Source: Deltaproteobacteria bacterium (GTDB taxonomy: Bacteria; Desulfobacterota; RBG-13-43-22). From it: 42,226 bases of DNA. How positions within the stretch are numbered: the stretch's first letter is position 1; the number at the start of each line of letters is the position of its first letter. Positions 25,888 to 34,480 of this stretch are shown here, piece by piece. The notes under the pieces are model-generated. The model did no database searches. It was not told the origin of the DNA and worked only from the letters and a program-made list of their open reading frames with translations. The stretch spans positions 1 to 42,226 of the forward strand of contig JACQYK010000089.1 of assembly GCA_016208255.1 (NCBI GenBank), read 5' to 3'. Position numbers and translations under genes: made by a program.

Positions 25888-27138
25888 TTATACCTTTTCT
25901 AATATATGGATGGTCATGGCCGCTTCACCGGCCCCGACCGTTCCTCCGCCGTTTTCAGTCATGGCCAGGCGGTGTTTCCTGATCTGCCTTTTTCCGGCTT
26001 CCCCGCGAAGTTGGGTGACCAGTTCATAGATCTGGGCCAGACCGGAAGCGCCGATGGGATGGCCCCTGGAAATCAATCCTCCGCTGGGATTCACCGGGAT
26101 TTTTCCGTCCAGGGCCGTAGCCCCGCTCTCGGCAAAGATCCCGCCTTCTCCCTCGGGGCAGAAGCCCAGGGCCTCCATCTGGGCGATTTCCCCAAAAGCC
26201 GTGGCATCGTGAACCTCCACAACATCCACATCTTCCGGCCCTGCATCGGCCATGGCATAAGCCGCCCTGGAGGCCCTTTGGGTAATATCGTTCGTGCCGG
26301 TTCGAGTCCCTCCCTGAAGTATGGAGGCCCTGATCTTAATCGCCCTGGTTGTGGGATGTTTCTTGAGGAAGGCCTCACTGCAGACGATGGCCGCCGCGGC
26401 CCCGTCCCCGATGGGCGCGCACATGGCTCTGGTCAAGGGATAGGAAACCAGCCGGTCCTCCATAACCTGTTCCACAGTCATGGGAAAGGTGTATTGGGCC
26501 AGCGGGTTCAGAGAAGAATTATTGTGGGCCTTGGCGGCGATGACGGCCAACTGTCGCTGGGTTGATCCGTAGCGTTCCATATGCCGCCGGGCTCCGGCGG
26601 CATAAAAATCCATGAACACCGAATGACCTCCCGGTTTTTCAGGAGTGGCTTCCGTCTTTTTCTCCGCTGCTTGCTGCTCCTTGCGTTTTTGCTCTTCTTC
26701 CCGCCACCTGGCCATTCGGGCCTCGGTCTCCTCCACATCGGTGCCGGCCATAAAGCCTTTCATGACCTTGACCCGGTCCTCGTCGTAGAGTTTTTCGGCC
26801 CCAATGGCCAGGACACAATCGTATAACCCGGCCTTGACCGCTGTCCAGGCGCCATGAAGGGCGGTACTGCCGCTGGCACAGGCATTCTCCACATTGGTAA
26901 AAGGGATCTTTTCCAGGCCGTTGGCGGTGAGGGCCACCTGCCCCCGTATGGAATGTTGAAAAGTATACATGCCCCAGCCGGTGTTGGAAAACCAGGCCGC
27001 CTGGATGTCCCCGTGGGTCAGACCGCAATCCTTAAAGACCAGGTCCAGGGCCTCGCCGGTCAAGACCTTGATGCCCTTTTCCAGATACTTGCCGAATTTG
27101 ATCATTCCCACACCGATGATATAAACATTCTCACTCAT
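25888..27138 (-). CDS. SCP2-type thiolase family protein (paralogue)
   Basis: 416 residues. It is strongly similar to the gene at 22175-23419 along its whole length, including Cys87 in NVENACASGST, EVHDATAFGE, SRGHPIGASG and the non-Cys ending TENGGGTVGAG. It has its own charged insert (REEEQKRKEQQAAEKKTEAT). The main differences are in substrate-facing loops, such as TGWGMYTFQHS. Tandem paralogues within one gene cluster suggest either two sequential cleavages or a heteromeric enzyme. A GGAG site precedes the ATG. The neighbours are the acyl-CoA dehydrogenase upstream and the nitroreductase downstream in transcription order. Confidence 0.85.
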   Translation of the reverse strand: MSENVYIIGVGMIKFGKYLEKGIKVLTGEALDLVFKDCGLTHGDIQAAWFSNTGWGMYTFQHSIRGQVALTANGLEKIPFTNVENACASGSTALHGAWTAVKAGLYDCVLAIGAEKLYDEDRVKVMKGFMAGTDVEETEARMARWREEEQKRKEQQAAEKKTEATPEKPGGHSVFMDFYAAGARRHMERYGSTQRQLAVIAAKAHNNSSLNPLAQYTFPMTVEQVMEDRLVSYPLTRAMCAPIGDGAAAAIVCSEAFLKKHPTTRAIKIRASILQGGTRTGTNDITQRASRAAYAMADAGPEDVDVVEVHDATAFGEIAQMEALGFCPEGEGGIFAESGATALDGKIPVNPSGGLISRGHPIGASGLAQIYELVTQLRGEAGKRQIRKHRLAMTENGGGTVGAGEAAMTIHILEKV

Positions 27139-27226
27139 TTTATAACTCCTTTGTTAAGCCCTACTGCTCTAAAGGCTACACGAATCTCAAAAAAAATTCA
27201 TCTTAAAGGTCCAAGGGGTTCCTATT

Positions 27227-27296
27227 GTTACTCGTTTCTGGTTTCTCGTTTCTTATTTTATAACCAGCAACCAGTAACGAGCAACAAGCAACCCTA
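27227..27296. repeat. 7-bp-period hairpin array, gap 5
   Basis: Left arm GTTACTC, GTTTCTG, GTTTCTC, GTTTCTT; turn ATTTTATA; right arm ACCAGCA, ACCAGTA, ACGAGCA, ACAAGCA, ACCC. This third heptamer word again has period 7 in both arms and arms that complement each other. Confidence 0.75.
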
Positions 27297-27300
27297 TTCA

Positions 27301-28536
27301 TTAAATTAAATCTTCTGCGCCGCTTAAAGACAGGGCGTTGTTTTCTCCATCCTCGATCATGGCCGCCCGGGCATCCCGAAAAAGCTTTTCAATCAGGTAT
27401 TCCTTGGTCAACCCTACCCCGCCAAAGATGGTGATGGCCTCATGGGCTACCTCAAAGGCGGTGCTGGTCGAGAGGACCTTGGCGGCAATGGCATGGGGGG
27501 ATGACCCATTGGGGGCCGTGGCATGGTTGTAGGCGGCCATCCGCCGGGCATAGGCCCGGGCGGCCTCTACTTTGATGAACATGTTAAAGAGCTGCAATTT
27601 GATGTTTTTGTGTTCAAAAATGGGCACCCCGCCTTGGACCCTTTCCTTGGCGTATTTCAGGGCCTCGTCATAGGCCGCCTGGGCCAGGCCGACAAAGGCC
27701 TGTCCCATACCGCCGTTGGCGTTGGTCAGGATCATTTTGGCGATGGCCGACATCAGGGCGCCGTCGGTGATGACCATATATTTTTTAGGCAGTTTAACCT
27801 CCTCAAAAAAGATTTCCCCCTGGTTCAAGGCCCTTTGACCGATCTTGTCCAGGGGCTTGCCCCGGGTTATTCCCGGCAAATTTAACGGAACCACCGCCAA
27901 CCCTCCGCCCTGCATGCCTTTGGAAGGGTCCAGACAAACGTGCAGGGTAGCGTGGGTGGCAATGGTGCCGTTGCTGACCCAGGCCGACTTCTGACCGGTG
28001 ATAATATACTCATCCCCTTTTAAAACCGCCCGGACACTGGGGGCGCACTTGGGATCGGTGAATTTGGGATTGGTACCCAATATCCAATCCGAGCCATGGT
28101 CCGGCTCGGTGATGGCCCAACAGCCGATTATTTCCCCTTTGGTGTCTTCACAGTAATCCCGCACCAACTGCTGCAGTTCAGGTTCCGGAGACATCATGGC
28201 AAAGGTCATGGGAAAAGCCGATACCCCCAGGCAGATCGACAGCCCGGCGTCGGCATACCCCATCTCTTCGGCCATCCGCGGGCCGACTTTGGGATCCATA
28301 TCCTCGAGCATTCCCCCGAAGGCCTTGGGGATTCCTCTTTTATGGATGCCCAGTTCCCGGGAGGTTTTAATGACATCCCAAAGCACCGAACCTTTGGCAA
28401 TGACTTGCTCCGGGTCAGCCATTTTGTCCAGCTTAATACCAGCCGGCCGCATAACCTCCAGGCCGAATTTTCGAATGGTTTCGTGCATGGCCTTGGCTTC
28501 ATCACTCAACGTCAGATCCATTTCTAAATAACCCAT
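27301..28536 (-). CDS. Acyl-CoA dehydrogenase (paralogue)
   Basis: 411 residues from the ATG at 28536, chosen because AGGAGG lies six bases upstream; the TTG at 28542 overlaps that spacer. It is close to the dehydrogenase at 14241-15473: CWAITEPDHGSDW, GQKSAWVSNGTIATHATLH, GQRALNQGEIFFEEV, IFGGVGLTKEYLIEKLFRDA and MIEDGENNAL. The Glu of IEDGEN is the likely catalytic base. It lies between a ligase upstream and the thiolase downstream in transcription order, so ligase-dehydrogenase-thiolase forms a coherent beta-oxidation-like run. The hydratase that would complete it is missing here; only a scrap survives at 6620-6751. Confidence 0.9.
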   Translation of the reverse strand: MGYLEMDLTLSDEAKAMHETIRKFGLEVMRPAGIKLDKMADPEQVIAKGSVLWDVIKTSRELGIHKRGIPKAFGGMLEDMDPKVGPRMAEEMGYADAGLSICLGVSAFPMTFAMMSPEPELQQLVRDYCEDTKGEIIGCWAITEPDHGSDWILGTNPKFTDPKCAPSVRAVLKGDEYIITGQKSAWVSNGTIATHATLHVCLDPSKGMQGGGLAVVPLNLPGITRGKPLDKIGQRALNQGEIFFEEVKLPKKYMVITDGALMSAIAKMILTNANGGMGQAFVGLAQAAYDEALKYAKERVQGGVPIFEHKNIKLQLFNMFIKVEAARAYARRMAAYNHATAPNGSSPHAIAAKVLSTSTAFEVAHEAITIFGGVGLTKEYLIEKLFRDARAAMIEDGENNALSLSGAEDLI

Positions 28537-28557
28537 AGTCAACCTCCTCTAATTTTT

Positions 28558-28685
28558 AGGTATAAGGTTTAAGGTGTAAGGTCTAAGGTTAAAGGTAAAA
28601 GGTAAAAAGTAAAAAGTAAAAATCAATAGACGGGAGGCTGGATGTTATGGTTTACCTTGAACCTTAAACCTTGTACCTTAAACCC
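28558..28685. repeat. 7-bp-period hairpin array, gap 6
   Basis: AGGTATA, AGGTTTA, AGGTGTA, AGGTCTA, AGGTTAA, AGGTAAA, AGGTAAA, AAGTAAA, AAGTAAA; unique spacer of about 27 bases; TTTACCT, TGAACCT, TAAACCT, TGTACCT, TAAACCC. This is the clearest example of strict 7-base phasing in both arms. Confidence 0.8.
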
Positions 28686-30272
28686 TTATTTTAGTTTAAG
28701 ATCCGGCATCTCCTTTTCCCGGTCCCAGGTTCTTTCGGTCACTCCCTGTTTTTTCATCTGGGTTTTGATGATTCTTAATGTTTCGGTCCTGGGGATTTCA
28801 TCGACGATATCGATATACCTCGGTACCATAAAATAGGCCATATTCCTGGCACAGTAACGGATGAGATCTTTAAGATCGAGTCTGGCCCCTGGTTTGGGCA
28901 CCACCCAGATCATCACCTCATCCTCCCCCAGTTCGGAAGGAACGCCGAAAGCGGCGCAGACTTCGACCTCGGGGTATTTTTCAATGATGCTTTCCACTTC
29001 AAAAGAAGAGATATTCTCTCCCCGGCGGCGCATGGAATCGGTCTTCCGGTCCGTAAAATACAGGTTACCCTCTTGGTCGGCATAAAAATAGTCTCCGGAA
29101 TAGACCCAGCCGTCTCTTACTTTTTTGTTCGAGGCCTCCGGATTCTTATAGTATTCCACCACTCGGGTGGATGGAACGCGTGATCGGGTGACCAGTTCGC
29201 CGATCTCACCCTGGGGAACCTCATTTCCCTCATCATCGATCAGTTTCCAGTCGGTCTCACCCATCACCTTTCCGACCGATCCTACCGGGGCGTTGCCGAA
29301 ATTAAAAATCAACAGTCCCCCTCCATCGACGGCCCCATAGGCTTCCCAGATTTTCAGATTAAAACGTTTCTCAAAAGCCTCCCAGAGGTTGGCCGGGCAG
29401 GCGGCTGAGATAACCAGGCGGACGGGATTGTCGGCGTCATCGGGTTTTTCCGGTTGCTTCATCAGAATGGGGATCATGGCCCCCAGACCGTTGAACTGGC
29501 TGGCGCCGTAAAACCGAATCCTGTCCCAGAAGCGGGAGGCCGAAAATTTTTTGTCCAGGCCGAAAGGCAGCCCTGCGGCCAGGGCAAAGCCGGCCGTCAG
29601 GTTCAAGGCGTTGGCATGAAAGAGGGGGAGGGCGGTATAAAGAATATCGGTAGGGAGGGTTAAAATCTTGGCCAGGCCGATCATCCGGTCAATACCTCCG
29701 GGACCGATCCGGTTGACCACGCCCTTGGGAAATCCGGTGGTTCCTGAGGTGTACATGAGGTGGGTAACGGCTTCGGGGTCAAGCCCATGGTCTGGCTGTT
29801 CATCCGAAGCATCCAACAGTTCAGCCAGGTCCATGGTCCCTGCCGGTAAAGGGGCATCGGTGGTCCGGCGGATAAAAACCTTTTTTATCGATTCGATGGG
29901 TCTTCCGATTTCAACGAATTTGGGATAGAGGGCATCATCCACGGCCAGGTATTTTACATCCGAATTTTCCAGGATATAAGCCAGTCCCTCCCCTTTAAGG
30001 GCCACATTAACCGGTACGGAATAAAATCCGCCGCGGGGGAGCCCGTAAAACAAAAACAGGTATTCCGGACAGTTTCCCATGAGAATGGACATTCCATCAC
30101 CGGGTTGTGCCCCTTGAGCCTTCAGGCCGTTGGCGGCCCGGCAGGTGGCCCGGTTGTATTCGTCAAAGCTGACTTGCCGGTCTTCGAACAAGATATACGG
30201 TTTATCACCAAGGGTCTTACCCTGGTAGGCTATCAAATCATAGATGTATTTAAGTTGAGATTCTTCCGCCAT
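28686..30272 (-). CDS. AMP-forming acyl-CoA ligase (CaiC-like)
   Basis: 528 residues with LMYTSGTTGFPKGVVN, ALPLFHANALNLT, EAYGAVDGGGL, GWVYSGDYFYADQEGNLYF and RRRGENISSFEVE. At the A10 site it reads PRTETLRIIKTQMKK, with Arg where most ligases have the catalytic Lys. The tail VTERTWDREKEMP matches the extended C-terminus of carnitine/crotonobetaine-CoA-ligase-like proteins. A GGAGG site precedes the ATG. It is probably the first gene of the run that continues with the dehydrogenase and thiolase, after a 258-base gap from the enolase-superfamily gene. The substrate is unknown. Confidence 0.88.
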   Translation of the reverse strand: MAEESQLKYIYDLIAYQGKTLGDKPYILFEDRQVSFDEYNRATCRAANGLKAQGAQPGDGMSILMGNCPEYLFLFYGLPRGGFYSVPVNVALKGEGLAYILENSDVKYLAVDDALYPKFVEIGRPIESIKKVFIRRTTDAPLPAGTMDLAELLDASDEQPDHGLDPEAVTHLMYTSGTTGFPKGVVNRIGPGGIDRMIGLAKILTLPTDILYTALPLFHANALNLTAGFALAAGLPFGLDKKFSASRFWDRIRFYGASQFNGLGAMIPILMKQPEKPDDADNPVRLVISAACPANLWEAFEKRFNLKIWEAYGAVDGGGLLIFNFGNAPVGSVGKVMGETDWKLIDDEGNEVPQGEIGELVTRSRVPSTRVVEYYKNPEASNKKVRDGWVYSGDYFYADQEGNLYFTDRKTDSMRRRGENISSFEVESIIEKYPEVEVCAAFGVPSELGEDEVMIWVVPKPGARLDLKDLIRYCARNMAYFMVPRYIDIVDEIPRTETLRIIKTQMKKQGVTERTWDREKEMPDLKLK

Positions 30273-30530
30273 AGGGGTCCTCCTGGTATTTTTGTTTTCA
30301 GTATAGAAGCTTAGGTCCCGCCCCCAGCGGGATTCGTTTGCAGGGAAGAGGTAACTGGGGATATTCCCGAAATAATGAATCCAAGAGACAGGTTTGATTA
30401 TATCGTGATAAGTTTAATAAAAACTGCCACATCTAATTCGAATTTCAATCTTAATTAGCCATAGGTGTCAATTTAAGTCAAGGGGAAATAATCAACTGAA
30501 TGAAATTCACAACCACTCCTTCAACGGCGC

Positions 30531-31763
30531 TCAGCCGATCTGGGTCTCTTTCCTTTTTTTAAGATGGAGGGCTTCTTTTAATCCTTTTTCCCGAATGACC
30601 TTCAGCTTCAGGCCGAATTCGGTGATCCTGAAAAACCGTTTCCCGTATTTCCTTAACAGGCTGTCATTTATTTCAAAACCAAGCCCCGGCCGTCGGAAGG
30701 GCGGCAGCAGGCCGTTTTGGTCGGGAAGAATGGGATCGATAATTCCCTCACGATATTCAGGGACCCAGGAAGGTTCTTCCAGGGGGTATTCCAGGGGCAG
30801 TGAGTTATCGTTATCGATCAGGACCATGTTCCAGTTGATATAGAAGCCTATCCCGTTGGTCCAGGTATGGGGGGAATAAAGGCGGTGGTTTTGATGACAG
30901 GCGTCGATAACCTGCTTAACCTGAGCCATGCCTCCGGCAAAGGTCGCATCGGGCTGGTAAATGTCAAAGCAGTCCTTCTCGAACATGATTTTAATTTCAT
31001 CCCAGCCGTAATTCAGCTCCGCGCCGGATATTTTAACTTTGGATTCTTTTTTTAAGGCCGCGTTTCCATCATAATCCCGGGAGTCCAGGGGTTCTTCCAG
31101 CCAGTCAATCCGGTTGTCATAACAGGCCGCGGAGAATTCTTTGGCCCGATTCAGGTCCCAGGCCGGAACCCGGTCTACGATCGAGACCAGCCAGCCCTGA
31201 TTGGCATCCACTCCCAGTATAAAATCGTCCCCTACTCCCTTTCTTATGGCACTGATCATCTTGATATCGTCTACCAGCGTATGATTTTTGACTCTCAATT
31301 TGGCTGTTTTGAAACCCCGTTCTTTCAGGACCAGAAGTTCTTCGATCCGCTTTTCAGGAAGATGCATTTCTCCGGTTGAACAATAGGTCTGAATCGGTCG
31401 GGCTTTTCCCCCAAAAAGTTCATAAACGGGCTTCCCTTCTTTCTTACCGAGAATATCCCAGCAGGCCGGTTCAATCCAGAAATTTCGCCATCCCAGAAAT
31501 CCGGCCTGCTTGAGCAGGCTCTGTATCCGGTCGATATCCGTCGGGTCGGCGCCGAGAAGATATCCGCCCAGAAGATCGCCGAGACCGCTCCTCTCTTTTC
31601 CCATGGCGGTCCCGGCGGAATAGCCGTCGATACCCTCATCGGTGCTTATCTTTATCAGGGTGAACCGGTTGTGCGTTTGCGGGTAGCCCGGTATCCAGGT
31701 GGGCCAGAAGGTATGTTTCAGGGGAACAGAGACGTGATAAAGTTCGATGGCTTTAATTTTCAT
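30531..31763 (-). CDS. Mandelate racemase/muconate-lactonizing family enzyme
   Basis: 410 residues, longer than the relative at 21080-22108 and only distantly like it. Mg2+ ligands: GVDANQGW (Asp), DWLEEPL (Glu) and SGAELNYG (Glu). Acid/base candidates: the lysine of TAKLRVK, Asp in YQPDATFAGG and His in SPHTWTNGIG, an MR-type His/Asp dyad. The N-terminal capping domain begins MKIKAIELYHVSVPL. About 50 extra basic residues form the tail (KVIREKGLKEALHLKKRKE). Sugar-acid or hydroxy-acid dehydration or racemisation is the likely chemistry. It has a GGAGG site and shares a 474-base upstream region with the plus-strand SDR. Confidence 0.82.
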   Translation of the reverse strand: MKIKAIELYHVSVPLKHTFWPTWIPGYPQTHNRFTLIKISTDEGIDGYSAGTAMGKERSGLGDLLGGYLLGADPTDIDRIQSLLKQAGFLGWRNFWIEPACWDILGKKEGKPVYELFGGKARPIQTYCSTGEMHLPEKRIEELLVLKERGFKTAKLRVKNHTLVDDIKMISAIRKGVGDDFILGVDANQGWLVSIVDRVPAWDLNRAKEFSAACYDNRIDWLEEPLDSRDYDGNAALKKESKVKISGAELNYGWDEIKIMFEKDCFDIYQPDATFAGGMAQVKQVIDACHQNHRLYSPHTWTNGIGFYINWNMVLIDNDNSLPLEYPLEEPSWVPEYREGIIDPILPDQNGLLPPFRRPGLGFEINDSLLRKYGKRFFRITEFGLKLKVIREKGLKEALHLKKRKETQIG

Positions 31764-31930
31764 GAGGACCTCCGTTCAAATTTTATTTTAAAAAAACCTC
31801 CTCAGCACCGACTTCTCGCCAGCCCTTCTCAACCGCCCCCATGATAACTTAAATGAATTTAAATGGAAATTGAAAAGAAAGCCAGTCTTTCTTGAGTTCT
31901 TGACACCGGGAAGAATATCTCATATTAAAC

Positions 31931-32071
31931 AGTCATGCCCCGCCTTTTGGGGCGTGACACCACGAGCCGGTCGACTTCGTCGACCTTAATAGGAGGCTTC
32001 CTTTGGAAGCCGGGACATGGAAATAGACCGGATCAACGAAATGCCTCGAAATCTATTTTCGCACTAAAGGT
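31931..32071 (+). other. Multi-hairpin conserved element, copy 1
   Basis: Order of parts: GTCATGCCCCGC...GGGGCGTGAC hairpin, CACGA, then a GGTCGAC-TTC-GTCGACC hairpin, AGGAGGC with a GGCTTCC/GGAAGCC stem, GGGACATG, a last stem GAAATAGA/TCTATTTTC, then CGCACTAAAGGT. The same conserved blocks in the same order and spacing logic recur at 36534-36761. It lies 5' of an SDR gene with a heptamer array in between. It could be a structured RNA, a riboswitch-like leader or a palindromic mobile element; I do not recognise a named family. Confidence 0.6.
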
Positions 32072-32080
32072 CGGGTTCTT

Positions 32081-32209
32081 ATCGTAAGTCGCCAGGGGTG
32101 AGAGCGCAAAGCATTTCTTAATCGTGAGTCGTAAGGCGTGAGAGCGCAAGGCGCAAGATCGTTTTTCCAAATTTTTTACTTTACGCCCTCGCGCCTCACG
32201 CCTAACGGA
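32081..32209. repeat. 7-bp-period hairpin array outside the thiolase cluster
   Basis: ATCGTGA, GTCGTAA, GGCGTGA, GAGCGCA, AGGCGCA, AGATCG, then an A/T-rich turn and TTTACGC, CCTCGCG, CCTCACG, CCTAACG. This is a fourth heptamer word with complementary arms. It sits between the multi-hairpin element and the SDR start. With 31931-32071 it accounts for most of the 474-base divergent gap. Confidence 0.65.
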
Positions 32210-32237
32210 AAGTATTTATTATCAGGAGGAAAAAACT

Positions 32238-33236
32238 ATGAAGGATTTTGAAGGTAAAATCGCGGTAATTACCGGGGGCGGAACCGGAATGGGACGGGAA
32301 CTGGCCCGTCAACTGGTTTCCGAGGGTTGTCATACGGCCATTTGCGACATTCAGAAAGACCCAATGAGGGAGACCGAAAAACGGTGCCGGCAGGAAGCCA
32401 AACCGGGAACCCGCCTTACCACTCATGAATGTGACGTTTCCCAGGAAGACCAGGTTGCCGCCTTTTGCGCGGCCGTAAAGGATCAGCACCAGACCGACCA
32501 CATCAACCTTCTCTTCAATAATGCCGGTATCGGCGGGGGAGGGAGTTTTCTTCTGGACGACCGCCGGGATTGGGACAGGGTTTTCAGTATTAACTGGTTC
32601 GGCGTCTACTTCTCTACCCGGGCTTTCCTGCCTTTGTTGCTGGCCAGTCGGGAAGGACACCTGATCAATATCAGCAGTGTCAATGGTTTCTGGGCCTGCC
32701 TGGGTCCCTCGGTGCCGCACACCGCTTACTGCACCTCCAAGTTTGCCGTGAAGGGTTTTACCGAGGCCCTGCAAATTGATCTGCGTCTCTTCGCCCCCCA
32801 TGTCAAGGCTTCCCTGGTGATGCCCGGTCACATCGGGACCTCCATATCGGTCAATGCCAATAAAATACTGGGCAAGCCCAGCATTGAAGAAATGAATTCG
32901 GATGAATTGGCCCTTCTGCGGGAGCGATTGAAGCGGATGCTGATCCCCACCGATGAAATCGAAGATGAAGCCTTGCGCGAGCTGGTGCGACAGAACAGGG
33001 ATGATTTTCTGGCCAAGGCGCCGCTGACCGCAGCCCAGGGGGCCCAAATTATTCTGGATGGGGTCCGAAACGAAAAGTGGCGGATCCTGGTCGGGGAGGA
33101 TGCCGAATTCCTGGATCAGATGGTGCGTCAGTATTCTGAAACGGCCTATGAGGGATCGTTTGTAGAAAAACTGGTGGAAGAACGGGAAAAGAGGGGTAAT
33201 AGCGTCCTGGAGCTCTTTCTGCCTAAAGGTGAATAG
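32238..33236 (+). CDS. Short-chain dehydrogenase/reductase
   Basis: 332 residues. Motifs: TGGGTGMG cofactor loop, CDVSQEDQ, NNAGIGGGG, NISSVNG, and the catalytic pair in YCTSK. Asp in ICDIQ suggests NAD. The C-terminal ~110 residues extend beyond the ordinary SDR core and are rich in acidic and basic helices (IEDEALRELVRQNRDDF, FVEKLVEEREKRG), as in larger SDRs acting on bulky substrates. An AGGAGG site lies just before the ATG. It is separated by about 220 bases from the binding-protein locus, so it is more likely its own unit or linked to the catabolic genes on the other strand. Confidence 0.87.
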   Translation: MKDFEGKIAVITGGGTGMGRELARQLVSEGCHTAICDIQKDPMRETEKRCRQEAKPGTRLTTHECDVSQEDQVAAFCAAVKDQHQTDHINLLFNNAGIGGGGSFLLDDRRDWDRVFSINWFGVYFSTRAFLPLLLASREGHLINISSVNGFWACLGPSVPHTAYCTSKFAVKGFTEALQIDLRLFAPHVKASLVMPGHIGTSISVNANKILGKPSIEEMNSDELALLRERLKRMLIPTDEIEDEALRELVRQNRDDFLAKAPLTAAQGAQIILDGVRNEKWRILVGEDAEFLDQMVRQYSETAYEGSFVEKLVEEREKRGNSVLELFLPKGE

Positions 33237-33356
33237 AACCAAAGGAAAGGGTTTACCTTTTAAAAAATAAAGAAATCCCCAAGCTTTTCCCCAAGGGCGA
33301 CTTATCGTCCTATTCCGCCCCAAAGGAGGCCAACCTGATAGGTGCTTCCGGTAACC

Positions 33357-33414
33357 TTCCGAAGTTTATTCCGAAGAATTTATCTTGCTAAGATCATGAA
33401 ACTTAATGTATTCT
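33357..33414 (+). promoter_or_regulatory. Candidate promoter with paired TTCCGAAG boxes
   Basis: TTCCGAAG occurs at 33357-33364 and again at 33369-33376, 12 bases apart. It is followed by a sigma70-like TTGCTA (33385-33390), 18 bases, and TATTCT (33409-33414). The first binding-protein gene starts 40 bases further on. The direct repeats sit where an activator would bind. This is visual matching only. Confidence 0.35.
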
Positions 33415-33453
33415 GTTAATATATAATTCGCTTAAGGAAAAAGGGCGAAACAT

Positions 33454-34470
33454 TTGAAAAAGAACAAAAAAATTCTTTTGGCAACCTTCGTAATCGTTAT
33501 GTTTGTTTTGGGAGGAGCTTACCTTTTAAGGCCTCCCGTCCCAAAAGGCTTTTTGGGCAAGGTGGAATCGATTACCATCGGATATTCACCATTTGAGTCT
33601 ACCGCCCTTCTTTGGATTGCCCAGGATCAGGACTTTTTAAAACGGAATGGCCTCAAGGTAACCCTACGTAAATATGATACCGGGGCAGGTTCCTTAGACG
33701 GAATGTTGAACCGTGAAACCGACATTACGGTGGGGACCACCGAGTTCCCCCTGGTCAGATGGGCGTTCCAGAAAGCAAGAATTTGCACAATCGGAAGCAT
33801 CGACAAAAGCGAATTCGTCTATCTTGTTGGAAGGAAAGACCGGGGAATTGAGAAGTTTTCAGACCTCAAGGGAAAAAGAGTCGGGACCACCTTGAGAACG
33901 ATAGCAGAATTCCATCTCGGCCGGTTTCTCGAACTTCATGGTATGAATATGCAGGATATATCCCTTGTGGACGTCAAAACACCGGCAGAATGGGTAAACG
34001 CTGTTGTCAAAGGAGACATTGATGCCATTGCCACCGCCCAACCGTATGCTGGTTTAGCCAAAGGGCAACTGGGCGCTAACGCCGTTTTCTGGCCGGCGCA
34101 GAGCAGTCAGCTCCAGTATGGGTTGATAACTTCCACCACCGAGTGGATAACAAATCATCCCGAACCGGTCAGGAGACTCCTGCGCTCTCTGGTGCAGGCT
34201 GAGGCATATGCCATCCGTAATCCTAATGAAGCCAAAGCTATCGTGCAAAAAGCGCTAAATCTTAAAGCCTCATATATGGAAACAGTCTGGTCTCAAAACC
34301 AGTTCGTTGTCTCGCTCGACCAGCCTCTGATCCTGGCCATGGAGGACGAAGCCCGCTGGATGATCATGAATAAACTGACGAGTGAAAAGCAGGTTCCTGA
34401 CTTCCTGGAGTACATCTATGTTGACGGCCTCAAGGCGGTAAAACCCGAAGCGGTGAATATTATACGATGA
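33454..34470 (+). CDS. NMT1/SsuA-type substrate-binding protein 1, membrane-anchored
   Basis: 338 residues of the periplasmic binding protein type 2 fold as in SsuA/NMT1/ThiY proteins. It begins with TTG (KKNKKI) and a hydrophobic segment LLATFVIVMFVLGGAYLL, with no lipobox Cys or clear cleavage site, so it is probably held in the membrane. Signature parts: ITIGYSPFESTALLWIAQDQ, GTTEFPLVRWAF, FSDLKGKRVGTTLRTIAEFH and GDIDAIATAQPY. The ending KPEAVNIIR recurs in two neighbours. It is the first of four paralogues. The next gene starts 10 bases after its stop. Ligand and partner are unknown. Confidence 0.82.
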   Translation: MKKNKKILLATFVIVMFVLGGAYLLRPPVPKGFLGKVESITIGYSPFESTALLWIAQDQDFLKRNGLKVTLRKYDTGAGSLDGMLNRETDITVGTTEFPLVRWAFQKARICTIGSIDKSEFVYLVGRKDRGIEKFSDLKGKRVGTTLRTIAEFHLGRFLELHGMNMQDISLVDVKTPAEWVNAVVKGDIDAIATAQPYAGLAKGQLGANAVFWPAQSSQLQYGLITSTTEWITNHPEPVRRLLRSLVQAEAYAIRNPNEAKAIVQKALNLKASYMETVWSQNQFVVSLDQPLILAMEDEARWMIMNKLTSEKQVPDFLEYIYVDGLKAVKPEAVNIIR

Positions 34471-34480
34471 AGGGAAAATA

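Noticed and set aside
25739-25897. The array might be a CRISPR
   Set aside because: Units are about 7 bases with no spacers and no cas genes; the arms are mutual complements.
31931-32071. The hairpin element as a TPP, cobalamin, glycine or cyclic-di-GMP riboswitch
   Set aside because: None of the conserved cores of those classes is seen, so no named class is assigned.
32202-33323. A long minus-strand open frame of 373 codons
   Set aside because: It is the exact shadow of the plus-strand SDR, which has all SDR motifs and a strong ribosome site; the antisense protein has no recognisable domain.
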